A stretch of DNA of 64,000 nt, from the NCBI GenBank assembly GCA_012931725.1, contig CM022947.1, positions 23,312,004 to 23,376,003 on the forward strand, given 5' to 3'. The position numbers were made by a program, and so were the translations under genes. This document shows positions 1 through 10,435 of the stretch, in pieces. The DNA is from Litsea cubeba. Its lineage: Eukaryota; Streptophyta; Magnoliopsida; Laurales; Lauraceae. Each line of letters begins with the position of its first letter. Position 1 is the stretch's first letter. The notes below the pieces were generated by a model that saw nothing but the letters and a program-made list of their open reading frames with translations, was not told where the DNA came from and did not search any database.

Positions 1-559
1 GTTGTCGCCAAGTCACTTGAAGAGTCGTGGGCCGTGCTGCGTCTTTTGGAATTCTTCTTGTAATGATCGCCGATGGATCTTCATACTGATCGATGTCGGA
101 TGACCATACAACTTCAGACATTGATTGCTACCAGTGGGCCGGTGCCACCTATCCTGTCGATTTCTCGATCGATCGGGCAAAAGGCGTGCTTTCTTGGATG
201 GCCAGTTGGTGATGTCGAAGCTATCGATGATGATTTGATGAATTCTGAGGTGGATCCATATTGTTGATGAAGATCAACGGATATTGTGCCTCAAAAGTGA
301 GAATTTTGGAAAACAACAGGGGCAGACATCTCGAAACACGAAAAGGGACCAAAAATGGTCGGTCGGCGAAAATCCGTCGACTCGAATTTTCGGGGTTGCC
401 GGCGACCATGGTGGGTTTTTCTCATTTTGATCTCCGATTTTCGGCTGTCTTTCCGGTTTTTCTGATTCGTTTTTCTTTGGTATTTTTCCTGACATTTTTT
501 GTATATATTTTGGCCTGATTTCCTTGCAGAAAACTTGAAGAGAAGCCTTGCGTATCAGA

Positions 560-1260
560 GTGCAAAGTTTCAGATTTTTCTAGAAAGCCGAAGACTTTGT
601 CGCGCAGAGTTGCCGATTTGCCATAGAATGACCTGAAATTTGAGGTGAAACCTCCTGAGCAGTAAATAAGACCAACCATAGGATTTTGTTTGAGTTTTGA
701 AGCCGTGTGGGGTCCTGTCGTCAATAGACTTGATTTTATCGCGATGAAGATGTCGCGCTTTGATATGCGGTCAACCGATGTCCGATTGACTTGAATTTTG
801 TCAAGGAGCCTATTGGAGTCATTTTGAAATGATCCATTAGCCCTGCTTTGGAAACCATGTTCCGAGGGAGCTTCGCCTCCAGGAGGCCTGATTTGGCTTC
901 TGAAAGTCAAAGTCTGGTCAAATATTATCGAAATGACCTGAAACTTGACATGTAGCCCGTTTGGAAGCATTTTGAAGTCACCCATGTGCTTTGTTTGATG
1001 AGTGATGGCCCGGTGGTTTCTCGCCGCCAGAGGCTTGATCTTGTTGCTCAAGGGTTGATGTCGGGTCAAACATTGTCGGTTTGACCTGGAACTTGACATG
1101 GAGTCTTTTGAAAGTATTTTGAGACGATCCACAGGGTCTGATCGAGATTTGATGTCTTCGATGCTGGTTGCCGCCGTAAGCTCCTATTCAACTGTTGGAA
1201 GAGTGAGTTAGGCCAAGCAATGTGAAAAGGTACGAAACTTCATGTGTGCTCTCATTTTGC
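560..1260. repeat. Diverged tandem repeat, about 148-bp period
   Basis: A recurring block starts with a GACCTGAAACTTGAC-like anchor at 630, 788, 935 and 1083, giving spacings of 158, 147 and 148 bp. In the later copies an ATTTTGAAG-like string follows about 30 bp on, and a GCCGCC-containing segment follows after that. Copies differ at many positions, so the array is old. The remainder of 1-1320 has only short open frames, none of which I recognise. It may be an inner part of an unidentified retrotransposon. Confidence 0.6.
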
Positions 1261-1517
1261 CGTTTTTGAAGGATCTTGCATTTTTTGTTTGATTCTGACA
1301 ATATTTGATTTTTGAAGTAGCATTGCCTGTTTATGGTAGGCTGCGGCTTCATGCAGCTTCTTGATGTTGAAGAGGCAAAGTTGATATTTTTGGTATCAAC
1401 AATGTATCAATCTCCCTCAGACAAATCAGGAATCCCATTAGGTGGGTCATTGTTTTCAAATATTCTAACCCCTGTCCAACTAATTTTTCCATACCCACAT
1501 ACACACAAAACAACTTG

Positions 1518-1604
1518 AACAAGCACATCCATTGCAGCAATTGTTTTCAAGTCATCATTGAGCCTCATATAAAATGCTTTAATTTCCTTTGGATAATTAC
1601 AGAC
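1518..1604 (-). pseudogene. Asparaginyl-tRNA synthetase exon fragment
   Basis: On the minus strand this piece reads NYPKEIKAFYMRLNDD followed by a KTIAAMDVLV-like stretch. This is the conserved class II core of eukaryotic asparaginyl-tRNA synthetase, which joins asparagine to its tRNA. Only about 29 residues remain of a protein of more than 500. At its 3' side the match stops near CTTGTTCAAG, where the family continues with PKVGELIGG, and the sequence turns intron-like. The piece therefore looks like genomic DNA with an exon-intron edge rather than a processed copy. No neighbouring synthetase exon is seen. It lies about 380 bp from a fragment of an unrelated gene on the same strand, which suggests capture by a transposon. 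Confidence 0.7.
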
Positions 1605-1984
1605 GGTGATAGGTTTTTTTTTTAATTAACACCTCTTCCACAACTAATATCACCAGACCCACCTTAAACTTCTTACTCTAATCTTTTCTCCTTCATATCA
1701 AACCAGAATCCTCATATCACAGAATGAAACTTCTCACGCTAGTACACATGCATATGAGTTTAATCGTTCAGCTCTGCAATGCTAAATTAGGAAATCATGA
1801 ACTGGCAATCACTGCTTCACAGAATGAAGCGCCATTCGAACAAGCAGAAGATAACACATAAACCAAAGCAGACAAATAGAAATAACTAAAATGTAAAATG
1901 AATTTGGGCATGAGGCAGACACACAAGAAACTTATACTCCATCAGCCAACCTTATAACAAAAAGTGGAGAACAAAGGCAGTCAC

Positions 1985-2055
1985 CTGGCTTTCATTTTGT
2001 GATGCGACCACCAATGTGTAGCATTAAATACCAGAACATCAGCACCTTTCCATTC
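1985..2055 (-). pseudogene. TBL/PC-esterase (PMR5-like) exon fragment
   Basis: The minus strand encodes EWKGADVLVFNATHWWSHHK and three further residues, then stops at an AG/GTGACT splice donor. The W-ADVLVFN-HWW signature is typical of trichome-birefringence-like polysaccharide O-acetyltransferases, membrane proteins of the Golgi. Family members usually have FNTGHWW, so one T-G to A-T change is present. Only about 23 residues remain and there is no GDS or DxxH esterase motif nearby. Like the synthetase fragment at 1518-1604, it ends at a plausible exon edge and lies on the minus strand. It is best read as a captured or relic exon. Confidence 0.6.
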
Positions 2056-2753
2056 GATTGAGAAGAGTGAATATAAGTAAAACATGATTTGGATTGAGAA
2101 AAGAGGAGGGAATTGGAAATTCAGATAATGGGGTATAAAAAGAAATGGGTAATAATTCAGATAATGGTGACATAACAATTATTGGAGAAAAAGTAATAGT
2201 TTGATTAGAAAACACAAGGGAAAGAGAGCAGAATAAATAATTTGCCTATTAGAAGAACAACAGAAGAGAGATGTGTGTGACACAAGGATGCTACTCTGTC
2301 CAACTTTTTTATGGCATTTTTCTTCTCCTTTAGGTAGTTTCTCATAGAATCCTTGTGTCATTTTGCATTTTGCTAGAGGAAAAAAAATTTCATTTAAGTG
2401 GAGTGGATCTTAGTTTCATTAGCTACATTTTGACTGTTCGATACTATCATAATTACCGAATAGCACATCAAGCCTTGCATCTTAACAAAAATGAAGATAA
2501 AAAACAAGAGCAGAGCCTCCACATACCTGGCCTGATCTCATTCCACATACCCAAATCAAAGAAAGCCAATTCCCAATTCCACACCCCCAACCCCTCCCAC
2601 GATCAAACTCAGAATCATAATGTCAGTTCGTTTTATTTCTTTTTCATAATGTCACTAGTTAAAAGACTACAGCACTCTAAAATTATACACCCCAATCCCC
2701 ACGGTGGACTGCATTTTTTCCTTTTTATTTTCAAAATGGAACATTGTAGGGCC
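2056..2753. other. AT-rich stretch with no supported gene
   Basis: The stretch has only short open frames without recognisable motifs. A possible splice donor lies on the minus strand near 2525 (AGGCCAG/GTATG), but the sequence before it matches nothing I know. It joins directly to 14573 once Copia-1 is removed. Confidence 0.4.
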
Positions 2754-4520
2754 TGTTGGAAATAGGGTGGGCCCTCTAGGATAGTTTACTTAAACTTTTG
2801 ACCCACTTGATGCAAGGATCAACTATCCAGAAGGCTATAAAACCCAATCCAAGATTCAAGTCCTCAATCTCAGCCATCTTTGATCAGTAAGACAATCTAT
2901 CTAGAAGATAGAACCAGCAAACATATAAGCTACAAATAAATCTACAACATACAAGGAAGTAGATTGTACCTTGGAGCTCGGTTGTGCTCTAATGGAGAAG
3001 TTGCATCTTTCCTTTGATGATGAAACACTTTCACTAATCAAATAGGAATCTCCAAGACCTCTTGATCTTCCACGCTATGACCCGTATTAGATTCTCCTTT
3101 TTCTCAGAAGATGGTGGGATCTCCAAGAGAAAACTACTAGGAACTCTAGGGAGGAACTAGAAAGAGAACTAGAAGAGGGAGAGGAGGAAGAACTTGTGCA
3201 ACACTTGCACTAGGAGGCTTGGGCGTGAATCCCCATGTATGGAGAGTGCATGGACGTCCAAGGCCTCTTCTCCTCTTATTTATAGCTTTTGTAAGTTGCC
3301 TCCTCTTTACTAATTACAATAGAAGTCTTACTTCCATTAATTAGTAACTTACCATATCATAATTAGAAGTCTCACTTCAAATATGATTAGTATCTTTCTA
3401 GTTCCTTTCTAATTAAAATAGAAGTCTCACTTCTACTAAAATTAGTAAGTCTACTATTACCACTATTAGAAGTCTCACTTTAAATAGAAATAGTAACTTT
3501 CCTTTTAGAGTTCAACTAGAATTAGATACTTTCTAATAATTGGGCTAGCATGGGGACCACTAGGGATTCCTTAGAAAGCTGGCTCCAACTGGGACACGCG
3601 ACCCCACATCTCATGTGTAATCCGGGCCCAAGTTAATTGCAAATAACTCCACTATATAAATACAATTGAACTCCAGTTTTAGGAATATTACATAGAAGAC
3701 CCTAAACTTCCACATTACCACAAGTAGACCCCTCTATCAATATCCATGGATCAATTGGACCTGTCTTCCAAACTAGATCCATATCTTATTATCCTTGAGC
3801 CCCAATTAATTATAATGATCATAGGTACCTTTCCAATTAACTCTTAATCGGAATGGGTGCGCACTTACCAATGATAAATCCATTAATTGGTACAAGGGGA
3901 TATTAGAGATAGATTCCATCTTGACCATTGAATGTTCCCACAGCTCTGCTACCATGTACTCAAATCACCGAGGTGTTGACTTACAGTTGGCCTCACTCAT
4001 TAGTGACTCAAAGCAAATGAATAGATAGAAACTTGAGTTCATTAATGTCTCAAGATTGAGAGCCTATTGCTTGGGAATTATGAGAGCAGACCTTAAAATA
4101 AAGACAGTGTTTATAAGGTGCTTCTCATGGTCCTTCAATACATCCAATGTACCAGCACTATGATCCAGAATCTTCCATTCTGATGATCGAGACAAATCAC
4201 ACTATCTCATAGTGATCAAAGTACTGCAACCTTGTCAGTATGAGACGTCCAGTCTCATCACTGGTTGTGATAATATTTAAGTATAAGATTTGTCACACAT
4301 GTCTCCCGTATGTGGATCTCATCCATACACATGTGTTACATCTAATATACTTGTGGACTCCAGTTCATCTCATGAACCATCATGTCATTCGTATTGGTTA
4401 TGTGCAAGTATATAATAAATTACCATTCATCTCATGAAGGGAAAGCATGAATATATGAATAAATAAAGAATTTAATCAATTTATTATATCATCTACTGGA
4501 TTGAGTCCATAAAACTAACA
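2754..4520 (-). repeat. Copia-1 LTR (3' LTR in element sense), uninterrupted
   Basis: This 1767-bp LTR is bounded by TGTTGG and CTAACA. It holds the uninterrupted target GAGAGTGCATGGACGTCC near 3242-3260, which in the partner LTR is split by the solo LTR. It differs from its partner by scattered substitutions and small indels, so Copia-1 is clearly older than Copia-2. It includes AGAAGTCTCACTTC-type short repeats at about 3310-3500. Confidence 0.92.
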
Positions 4521-4540
4521 ATAATCTCCCACTTGGGCTC
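4521..4540 (-). promoter_or_regulatory. Copia-1 polypurine tract
   Basis: The plus strand reads ATAATCTCCCACTTGGG just inside the left LTR. On the minus strand this is a purine-rich CCCAAGTGGGAGATTAT, the usual plus-strand primer next to a 3' LTR. Confidence 0.8.
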
Positions 4541-7280
4541 AATGCCAGTCAGAGTTGCATCTCATGCACTACCCGTCTACTTATAGCTCAAAGACTTTGG
4601 TAGTCAAAGGCTTAGTAAATGGATCTACTAGATTGTCTACAGAGGCTATCTTGGTGATCGTACATCACCTCTCTGCACAATCTATCTGACCATGTATAAC
4701 TTCCTCTGTACATGCTTTTTGACTCTTTGGTTATTTGGACTTAATGACTACCCTACTGTCATCACAGTAAACTGTGATCGGCTGTCCTGCCAAAAATACC
4801 ACTCCAAATTCCATATGGAATCTTTTGAGTCAATCTGCTACCTTAGCTACTTCTCAAGCTGCTACAACATAAGCACATACCCAGAAGTTGATTTTATGGA
4901 ATCCTGATCTGACTAGAAGTCAGTATCTATGTAACCGACTGGAATCAACTCATCACTATTGTAACTCAACATGTGATCTCTAGTTCTTCTCAAGTGTTCG
5001 AGAACACATCTTACAGTAGTTCAATGATAAGGACCTGGGCTAGACTGATATTTACTGACTAGGCCTACTGCGTGACAGATATCCGGTCTAGTACAAAGCA
5101 TAGCTTACCGTACCAGAACCTTATCTATGTACACATCATTAGGATAAGCCTTATCATCCTATTTTTCCAGTCTTAATGGAAATTGATTCCTAGGATGTAT
5201 CTGGCTTTTCAAAAGTCCTTTATTATCAAAAGTCTTAGCCAACCAAAACTTTTTCTGTTGACGATATCCTTATGTTACTCCATGGGAGAAGGATGTCGTC
5301 GACATATAATACCAGAAAAACTACCCTGCGTTCTTAACTTTTCATTTACACATGACTTATCCGGATTCTGATAAAAATCAAGTGACTTGATTTCCTTAGT
5401 GAATACGGATGTTCCTGTTTCGGGATACCTGCTTTAATCCATAAATGGACTTATGCAGCCTGTAAACTCTTTGCACTTGGTTATTAGCTATAGAACCATC
5501 TGGCTGCATCATATAGATGTTTTCCTCAAGATTGCCGTCGTGAGACGCTGTCTTGACATCCATTTGCCAAATCTCGTCACCGAGATGAACCACAATGGAT
5601 AAGAGTACCCAGATGGAACTCTTCCATCTGGCTTTCTTTTTCTCTTTTATAGACTCACTTGCACCAAATAGGTTTGCTATCGGCAGGCAAGTCCACAAGT
5701 ATCCAGACCTGATTAGAGTACAAAGACTCCACCTCAGCTTTCATAGCATCTAACTAACGTCCCGAAAACTATGTCATTAACTGCTTTATCATAGTTCCAG
5801 GGATCTTGTTCCGGTTACACCGGGATTGCCTTGTAAGACTTTCCCAAAACCGAGAACTTATCAAGGGTCCTGACAATACTCCCACTACGACAAGGCACTG
5901 GTGTAACTACTGGGTCAAGTATGGGCGGATTTTCTTAAAGTTTGGTTATTCTTGGATTTGGAATTGTTCTTTCTTGAATTTCTTCCAAGATAACCATTTC
6001 TAAAGATTTCCAGTTAATCTTATAATCTCCCTCCACTTGGTGCTGTGAAGCACTTTTTGCTCTCTGGGATTATAGAGCAACCAACCTTTAGTTCCTTTTT
6101 GGGATAGAATATAAACATATATACTTCCAACTTCTATTCCAACTAATCCGTCTTATCCTTCAGCACGTGTGCCAGACAACCCTGAAAACGTTGTAGACTA
6201 GGCTTTCGCCCTGTCCATAACTCCCTGGAAGTCTCAAGTATAGACTTAGATGGAATGAGGTTTAGTATATATATTTCAGTTTCCATATCCCAAAATATAG
6301 GTAATCCGTAAAAACTCAATCATAGACTTGATCATAGCTAAAAGAGTTTTGTTCCTTCTTTCTGCTACTCCGTTTTGTTGAGGCAAACCAGGAGCAGACT
6401 ACTGGGATCAAATCCCATTTTCTGATAAGTATCCCATAAAATTAGTGGAGAGATATTCGCCTCATCGATCTCATCGAAGAGTATTTATACTTTTACCTAA
6501 TTGCTTTTCCGCTTCCGCTCGAAACTCTTTGAACTATTCAAAAAAAAATCTCGGACTTGCGGTGCATAAGGTATATGTATTCATATCTCAAGTAATCATC
6601 AGTGAAAGTGATGAAATACCCGTATCAATCTCTCGTTCTAATATTATGGGTCCATACACATCAGTAAACACTAACTCCAATAAATCTTTGGCCCTACTGC
6701 CCTTAGATGAATAAGGGTCTATTGGTCATTTTGCTTTCCAAACAGGATTTGCAGACAGGCATTGATTCTACCACCAATGAAGGCAAGATACCATCTTTCA
6801 CTAGCCTGTCAATCCTATTTAGGTTTATATGACCTAGCCTCTTAGGTGCCAAAGTTTGTTGGATTAGATGAAGGTGACTACCTCTTTAATGATGGTCTAT
6901 CATTAACATCAGTGTCATGTATCTCATACATTGTGGGAGTTAACAAATAAAAGCCATTGATTACCTTGTCAGAATATATAAGAGTACCGCTCCTCTTTAA
7001 GACGATTTAATTACCAAAAGTAACTGAATAACTCTTATTCATCATACTAGAAATTAAAATTCCGTCTTAAAACGGTACATATAATGTATCTGACAAAATC
7101 AACTTAATATCTGAAAATAACTAAGTTACTACTCCTTCTGACACTGCTTCTGCCTTGGCTTCTGATCCCAGGTTAATACTGATTTCCCCGTCATTAATCC
7201 TCCTGGTTACCTGTAACTCCTACAACATATTACTGATGTAATTAGTTGCACCAAAGTCTACAAACCAAGATTCTGAAGCA
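4541..7280 (-). pseudogene. Copia-1 pol remnant
   Basis: This is the decayed pol of Copia-1, read right to left. At about 7220-7270 the start of the protease/GAG-pre-integrase region reads WFVDFGATNYIS. The catalytic D-S/T-G has become D-F-G and a stop follows soon after. At 5396-5698 reverse transcriptase sequence is readable (DEIWQMDVKTA, then ENIYMMQPDG and IYGLKQ). An intact copy would have DVKTAFLNG at this point. Many in-frame stops and indels separate the pieces, and no RT catalytic YVDD region is left in a readable frame. The enzyme would have carried integrase, reverse transcriptase and RNase H. Confidence 0.8.
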
Positions 7281-8081
7281 CTAGTTGAAAAAACTATCTT
7301 TAGAAACAAATGACTCAATCATACCTGAGGTCTTTTCCTTTGACAGAAATCGTGGACAATTCCTCATCCAATGTCCTGTCATACCACAGTGGAAACACTT
7401 TCCCTTTGCTCCCTTATCCTTGACCTTGGCCACACCACTAGTGGAACCATACTCCACCTTAGGACCTTTGATGACTGATTTCTTCTTGCTATCCCGGTCT
7501 TTACCTTTCGGTTTAGACTTAGCAAATGACTTTTCTGTCATGATGTCCTCAAACACTACCAGCTGGCGAGACAGCTCAGCTATGGTCATTTCCAATTTAT
7601 TATAATTGATCTCGAAATATTTGAATGAGTCTGGTAGTGATTGAATGATCATGTCGATCTGCGTTTCTGTATCAAACGTAGTCCCCAGTACATCTAACTC
7701 ATTCAATGCCAACTTCATTTGTAACAAATGTTTTTGTACTGGGGTTCCCTCAGCCATCTTTGTCTCCATCAACACTTTTACAGCAGCCTGCCTAGCAGGC
7801 CTGACCTGGTCTGCAAACATCTCCTTTAAGTTCGATATAATATCGTATGCTGACTTATAGGATTGATGTTGTTCTTGCAAAACAATAGACATGGATGCCT
7901 GAATAAAACATCTGGCCTTCTCATTGTCTTTGGTCCACTTGGTGTAAAAGTCTTTCACAATCTGTGGTGCATCAGGCTCAGGCTCAGGAAGGGAGGGTAT
8001 TAGAAGGACATATTTGCAACTTGAAGATGTCAAGATAATATCCAGGTTCCTTTTCCAGTCTACATAGTTGGATTCCATCAA
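7281..8081 (-). pseudogene. Copia-1 gag (UBN2 / zinc knuckle)
   Basis: The open frame of 266 codons begins MMESNYVDWKRNLDIIL, the start of the Copia gag UBN2 domain. It ends with a CCHC zinc knuckle, CFHCGMTGHWMRNCP, near residues 232-246, after a lysine-rich linker. Gag forms the particle that packages element RNA. The true protein began further upstream: the frame before the first Met reads NPLETILNQNKLMESN and then a stop. That stop arose by a 27-bp tandem duplication (8066-8117) that repeats QNKLMESN in frame and creates TAA at the junction. Confidence 0.85.
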
Positions 8082-8117
8082 CTTGTTCTGTTAGTTGGAT
8101 TCCATCAACTTGTTCTG
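8066..8117. repeat. 27-bp tandem duplication in Copia-1 gag
   Basis: The 25-bp string beginning AGTTGGATTCCATCAAC occurs at 8066-8090 and again at 8093-8117, an offset of 27 bp (9 codons). On the minus strand the junction reads AAC TAA CAG, so the in-frame duplication itself introduces a stop. Confidence 0.9.
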
Positions 8118-9923
8118 GTTGAGGATGGTCTCAAGTGGATTGAAAGTATTCGAATTGATGCTGTATAAATTAAAGCACATAACCATACATTCAATGAAAC
8201 AATATAAATGACATTAGGGTTTAGCATTCTACCAAATTCATATGGGAATCCTCATAGGTATTGAATTCAGAATACATCGGAATCCCAATCCCTTAGGGCA
8301 TGCCTCCTAGGGGAGTGCGAATGTCCTTGGATTGGTGCGGATCAAAGTTCATCAAAATTAGAATTAAGACTAACTATCCATGATCCCCATCATTCATTAT
8401 CATCTAGGTATCTCATACCATATAATGTATGACTCCCGATTTACTTTGGTTTCTAAAATACATGAGGCAAATCCTAGGGGATACTACATCATTATTTTAG
8501 TTAAGTGTGACCCACCAACTAGCATTGCATGACAACCGTTGTGAGCAGCTCCTCCTAGGGGAGTAAGCCCCCACCCCGTCTCACCAACACTATCCATAGG
8601 AGATCCATATCTAGTAACCAGACAAGCAAAAGCCCTCCGAAGGAACGGCCACACTCTTGGTGGCGCGAGGCCAATACTTTCCTTATAATGGACCTATGGT
8701 GGAAAACCATGGGGATTTATCAATTTAAATGCCCCGCTCCCACTTAATATTTTAAAATTGAGGATTTCCTTTTAAGGTTTTAGGGCCCACATATATAAAT
8801 ATATGAATCATTAAATCATCTCATGATATGATCTAAGATTGGTTCCAAGTCAAGTTATTTTAAGGAAAGTCCAGTTTCTTAAATTAGTGTTACCAATGTT
8901 TCCATCTCATGGGTCATCAACACTAATTAGAACTCTTTCCAAAAATTAATTTGATTTGACCAATATTAGTAACTTGCTATGTTTGGATCGGATTTGGAAA
9001 CATTCTAAATAAAGCATTCAACTATAAATAGAAAATGCAAAAATTAGAAATAGTCCTCTCCTCCACATGGCCCAAGCGGAATAGACTTCTTAGACTTCTA
9101 GACTTTCCAAAAATTTGGAATTCCTCAAACACTTTGGGAAACTCCAAAACACCTTTGGTAATCTTCAAACTCTTTGATTAGGAGTCCAACTTCACTTTCC
9201 TTCTTAGTCTCGGACATCGCCAGAATTTAGAAATTAATAAAATTACATAAATTCCTATGTCTCTACGATGAGACTTACATGATAATCTATTAATGGAAAT
9301 AAAAAGGCTCATAGGGAATTTCACCATGCCTTGCCCTAAACCGGGAAAACAAGGAAACCATGATGCCCTTTACAACTTGCCAAAAATAAACATTCAACCA
9401 TAAAAGAAAGTAAAAAGACTTGTGGGCCATATGGAGAGAGCATGATAACCTGTATGTTAGTATCTCATACTAGCAAAGGAACTCACAAAACCGGGTTACC
9501 AAACAACAATGGAAAGACAGGATGCCAAATATTGCCACTACTATGATTCATGCCCCTACGCAGAGGGGGTCCGAGGGTGTCCCCCGGCGGGGGTCGAGCT
9601 ACTAGAGGGTTCGGTCGACCGGCCTCAGTGTCTTCGGTCGACCTACCAGAGGGCTCGGTCGACCTGCCTGACGGAAATCTGCAAGTTGGGTTTTTCTATT
9701 TCGTGTCCAACCATCTCCAAAACTCTTCTGAAGATTCCCAATGGCTTCCTACCATCATTCCATCATTGTTAAACCCTTTTGTGACTATCCAAACATGGAT
9801 TTACTAATTATCCAAGAAAAACCATCAAAACTGATCCGTACATAGCCTTTGATCTATCCTCTTCGCATCTCATGGAAAGATTAGATCAAGCTTACTGATC
9901 TAACATGATTAGAGATGAGGTAA
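8118..9923 (-). other. Copia-1 5' leader
   Basis: This region of about 1.8 kb lies between the primer site and gag. It has no coding sequence I can support. It contains a cluster of GGTCGACC-type palindromes at 9590-9665. Confidence 0.6.
9590..9665. repeat. GGTCGACC palindrome cluster in Copia-1 leader
   Basis: TTCGGTCGACCGG, TTCGGTCGACCTA and CTCGGTCGACCTG occur within about 60 bp, with a GGGTCGAGC variant just before. They are GC-rich islands in an AT-rich leader. The same core recurs in Copia-2 LTRs and near the right end of the window. Confidence 0.8.
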
Positions 9924-9938
9924 GGCTCTGATACCAAT
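9924..9938 (-). promoter_or_regulatory. Copia-1 primer-binding site (tRNA-iMet)
   Basis: The plus strand reads GGCTCTGATACCAAT directly before the right LTR. Its complement ATTGGTATCAGAGCC is the standard site for the 3' end of plant initiator methionine tRNA, and it fixes element orientation as leftward. Confidence 0.92.
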
Positions 9939-10435
9939 TGTTGGAAATAGGGTGGGCCTCTAGGATAGGTTTCTTAAACTTTTGACCCACTTGATGCAGG
10001 GATCAACTATCCAGAAGGCTATAAAACCCAATCCAAGATTCAAGTCCTCAATCTCAGCCATCTTTGATCAGTAAGACAATCTATCTAGAAGATAAAACCA
10101 GCAACATATAAGCTACAAATAAATCTACAACATGCAAGGAAGTAGATTATACCTTTGGAGCTCGGTTGTACTCTAATGGGGAAGTTGCGTCTTTCTTTGA
10201 TGATGAAACGCTTTCACTAATCAAATAGGAATCTCCAAGACCTCTTGATCTTCCACACTATGACCCGTATTAGATTCTCCTTTTTCTCAAGAAGATGGTG
10301 GGATCTCTAAGAGAAAACTACTAGGAACTCTAGGGAGGAACTAGAAAGAGAACTAGAAGATGGAGATGAGGAAGAACTCGTGCAACACTTGCACTAGGGA
10401 GGCTTGGGCGTGAATCCCCATGTATGGAGAGTGCA

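Noticed and set aside
422..1132. Minus-strand open frame of 236 codons
   Set aside because: It runs through the diverged 148-bp repeats, has no recognisable domain and matches no neighbouring coding pattern.
2525..2580. A third captured exon (minus, reading FFDLGMWNEIRPG before a GT donor)
   Set aside because: I recognise no protein family in it, and the plus strand is equally open.
5183..6714. Plus-strand open frames inside Copia-1
   Set aside because: They lie antisense to the decayed pol, whose minus-strand frames give recognisable reverse transcriptase motifs.
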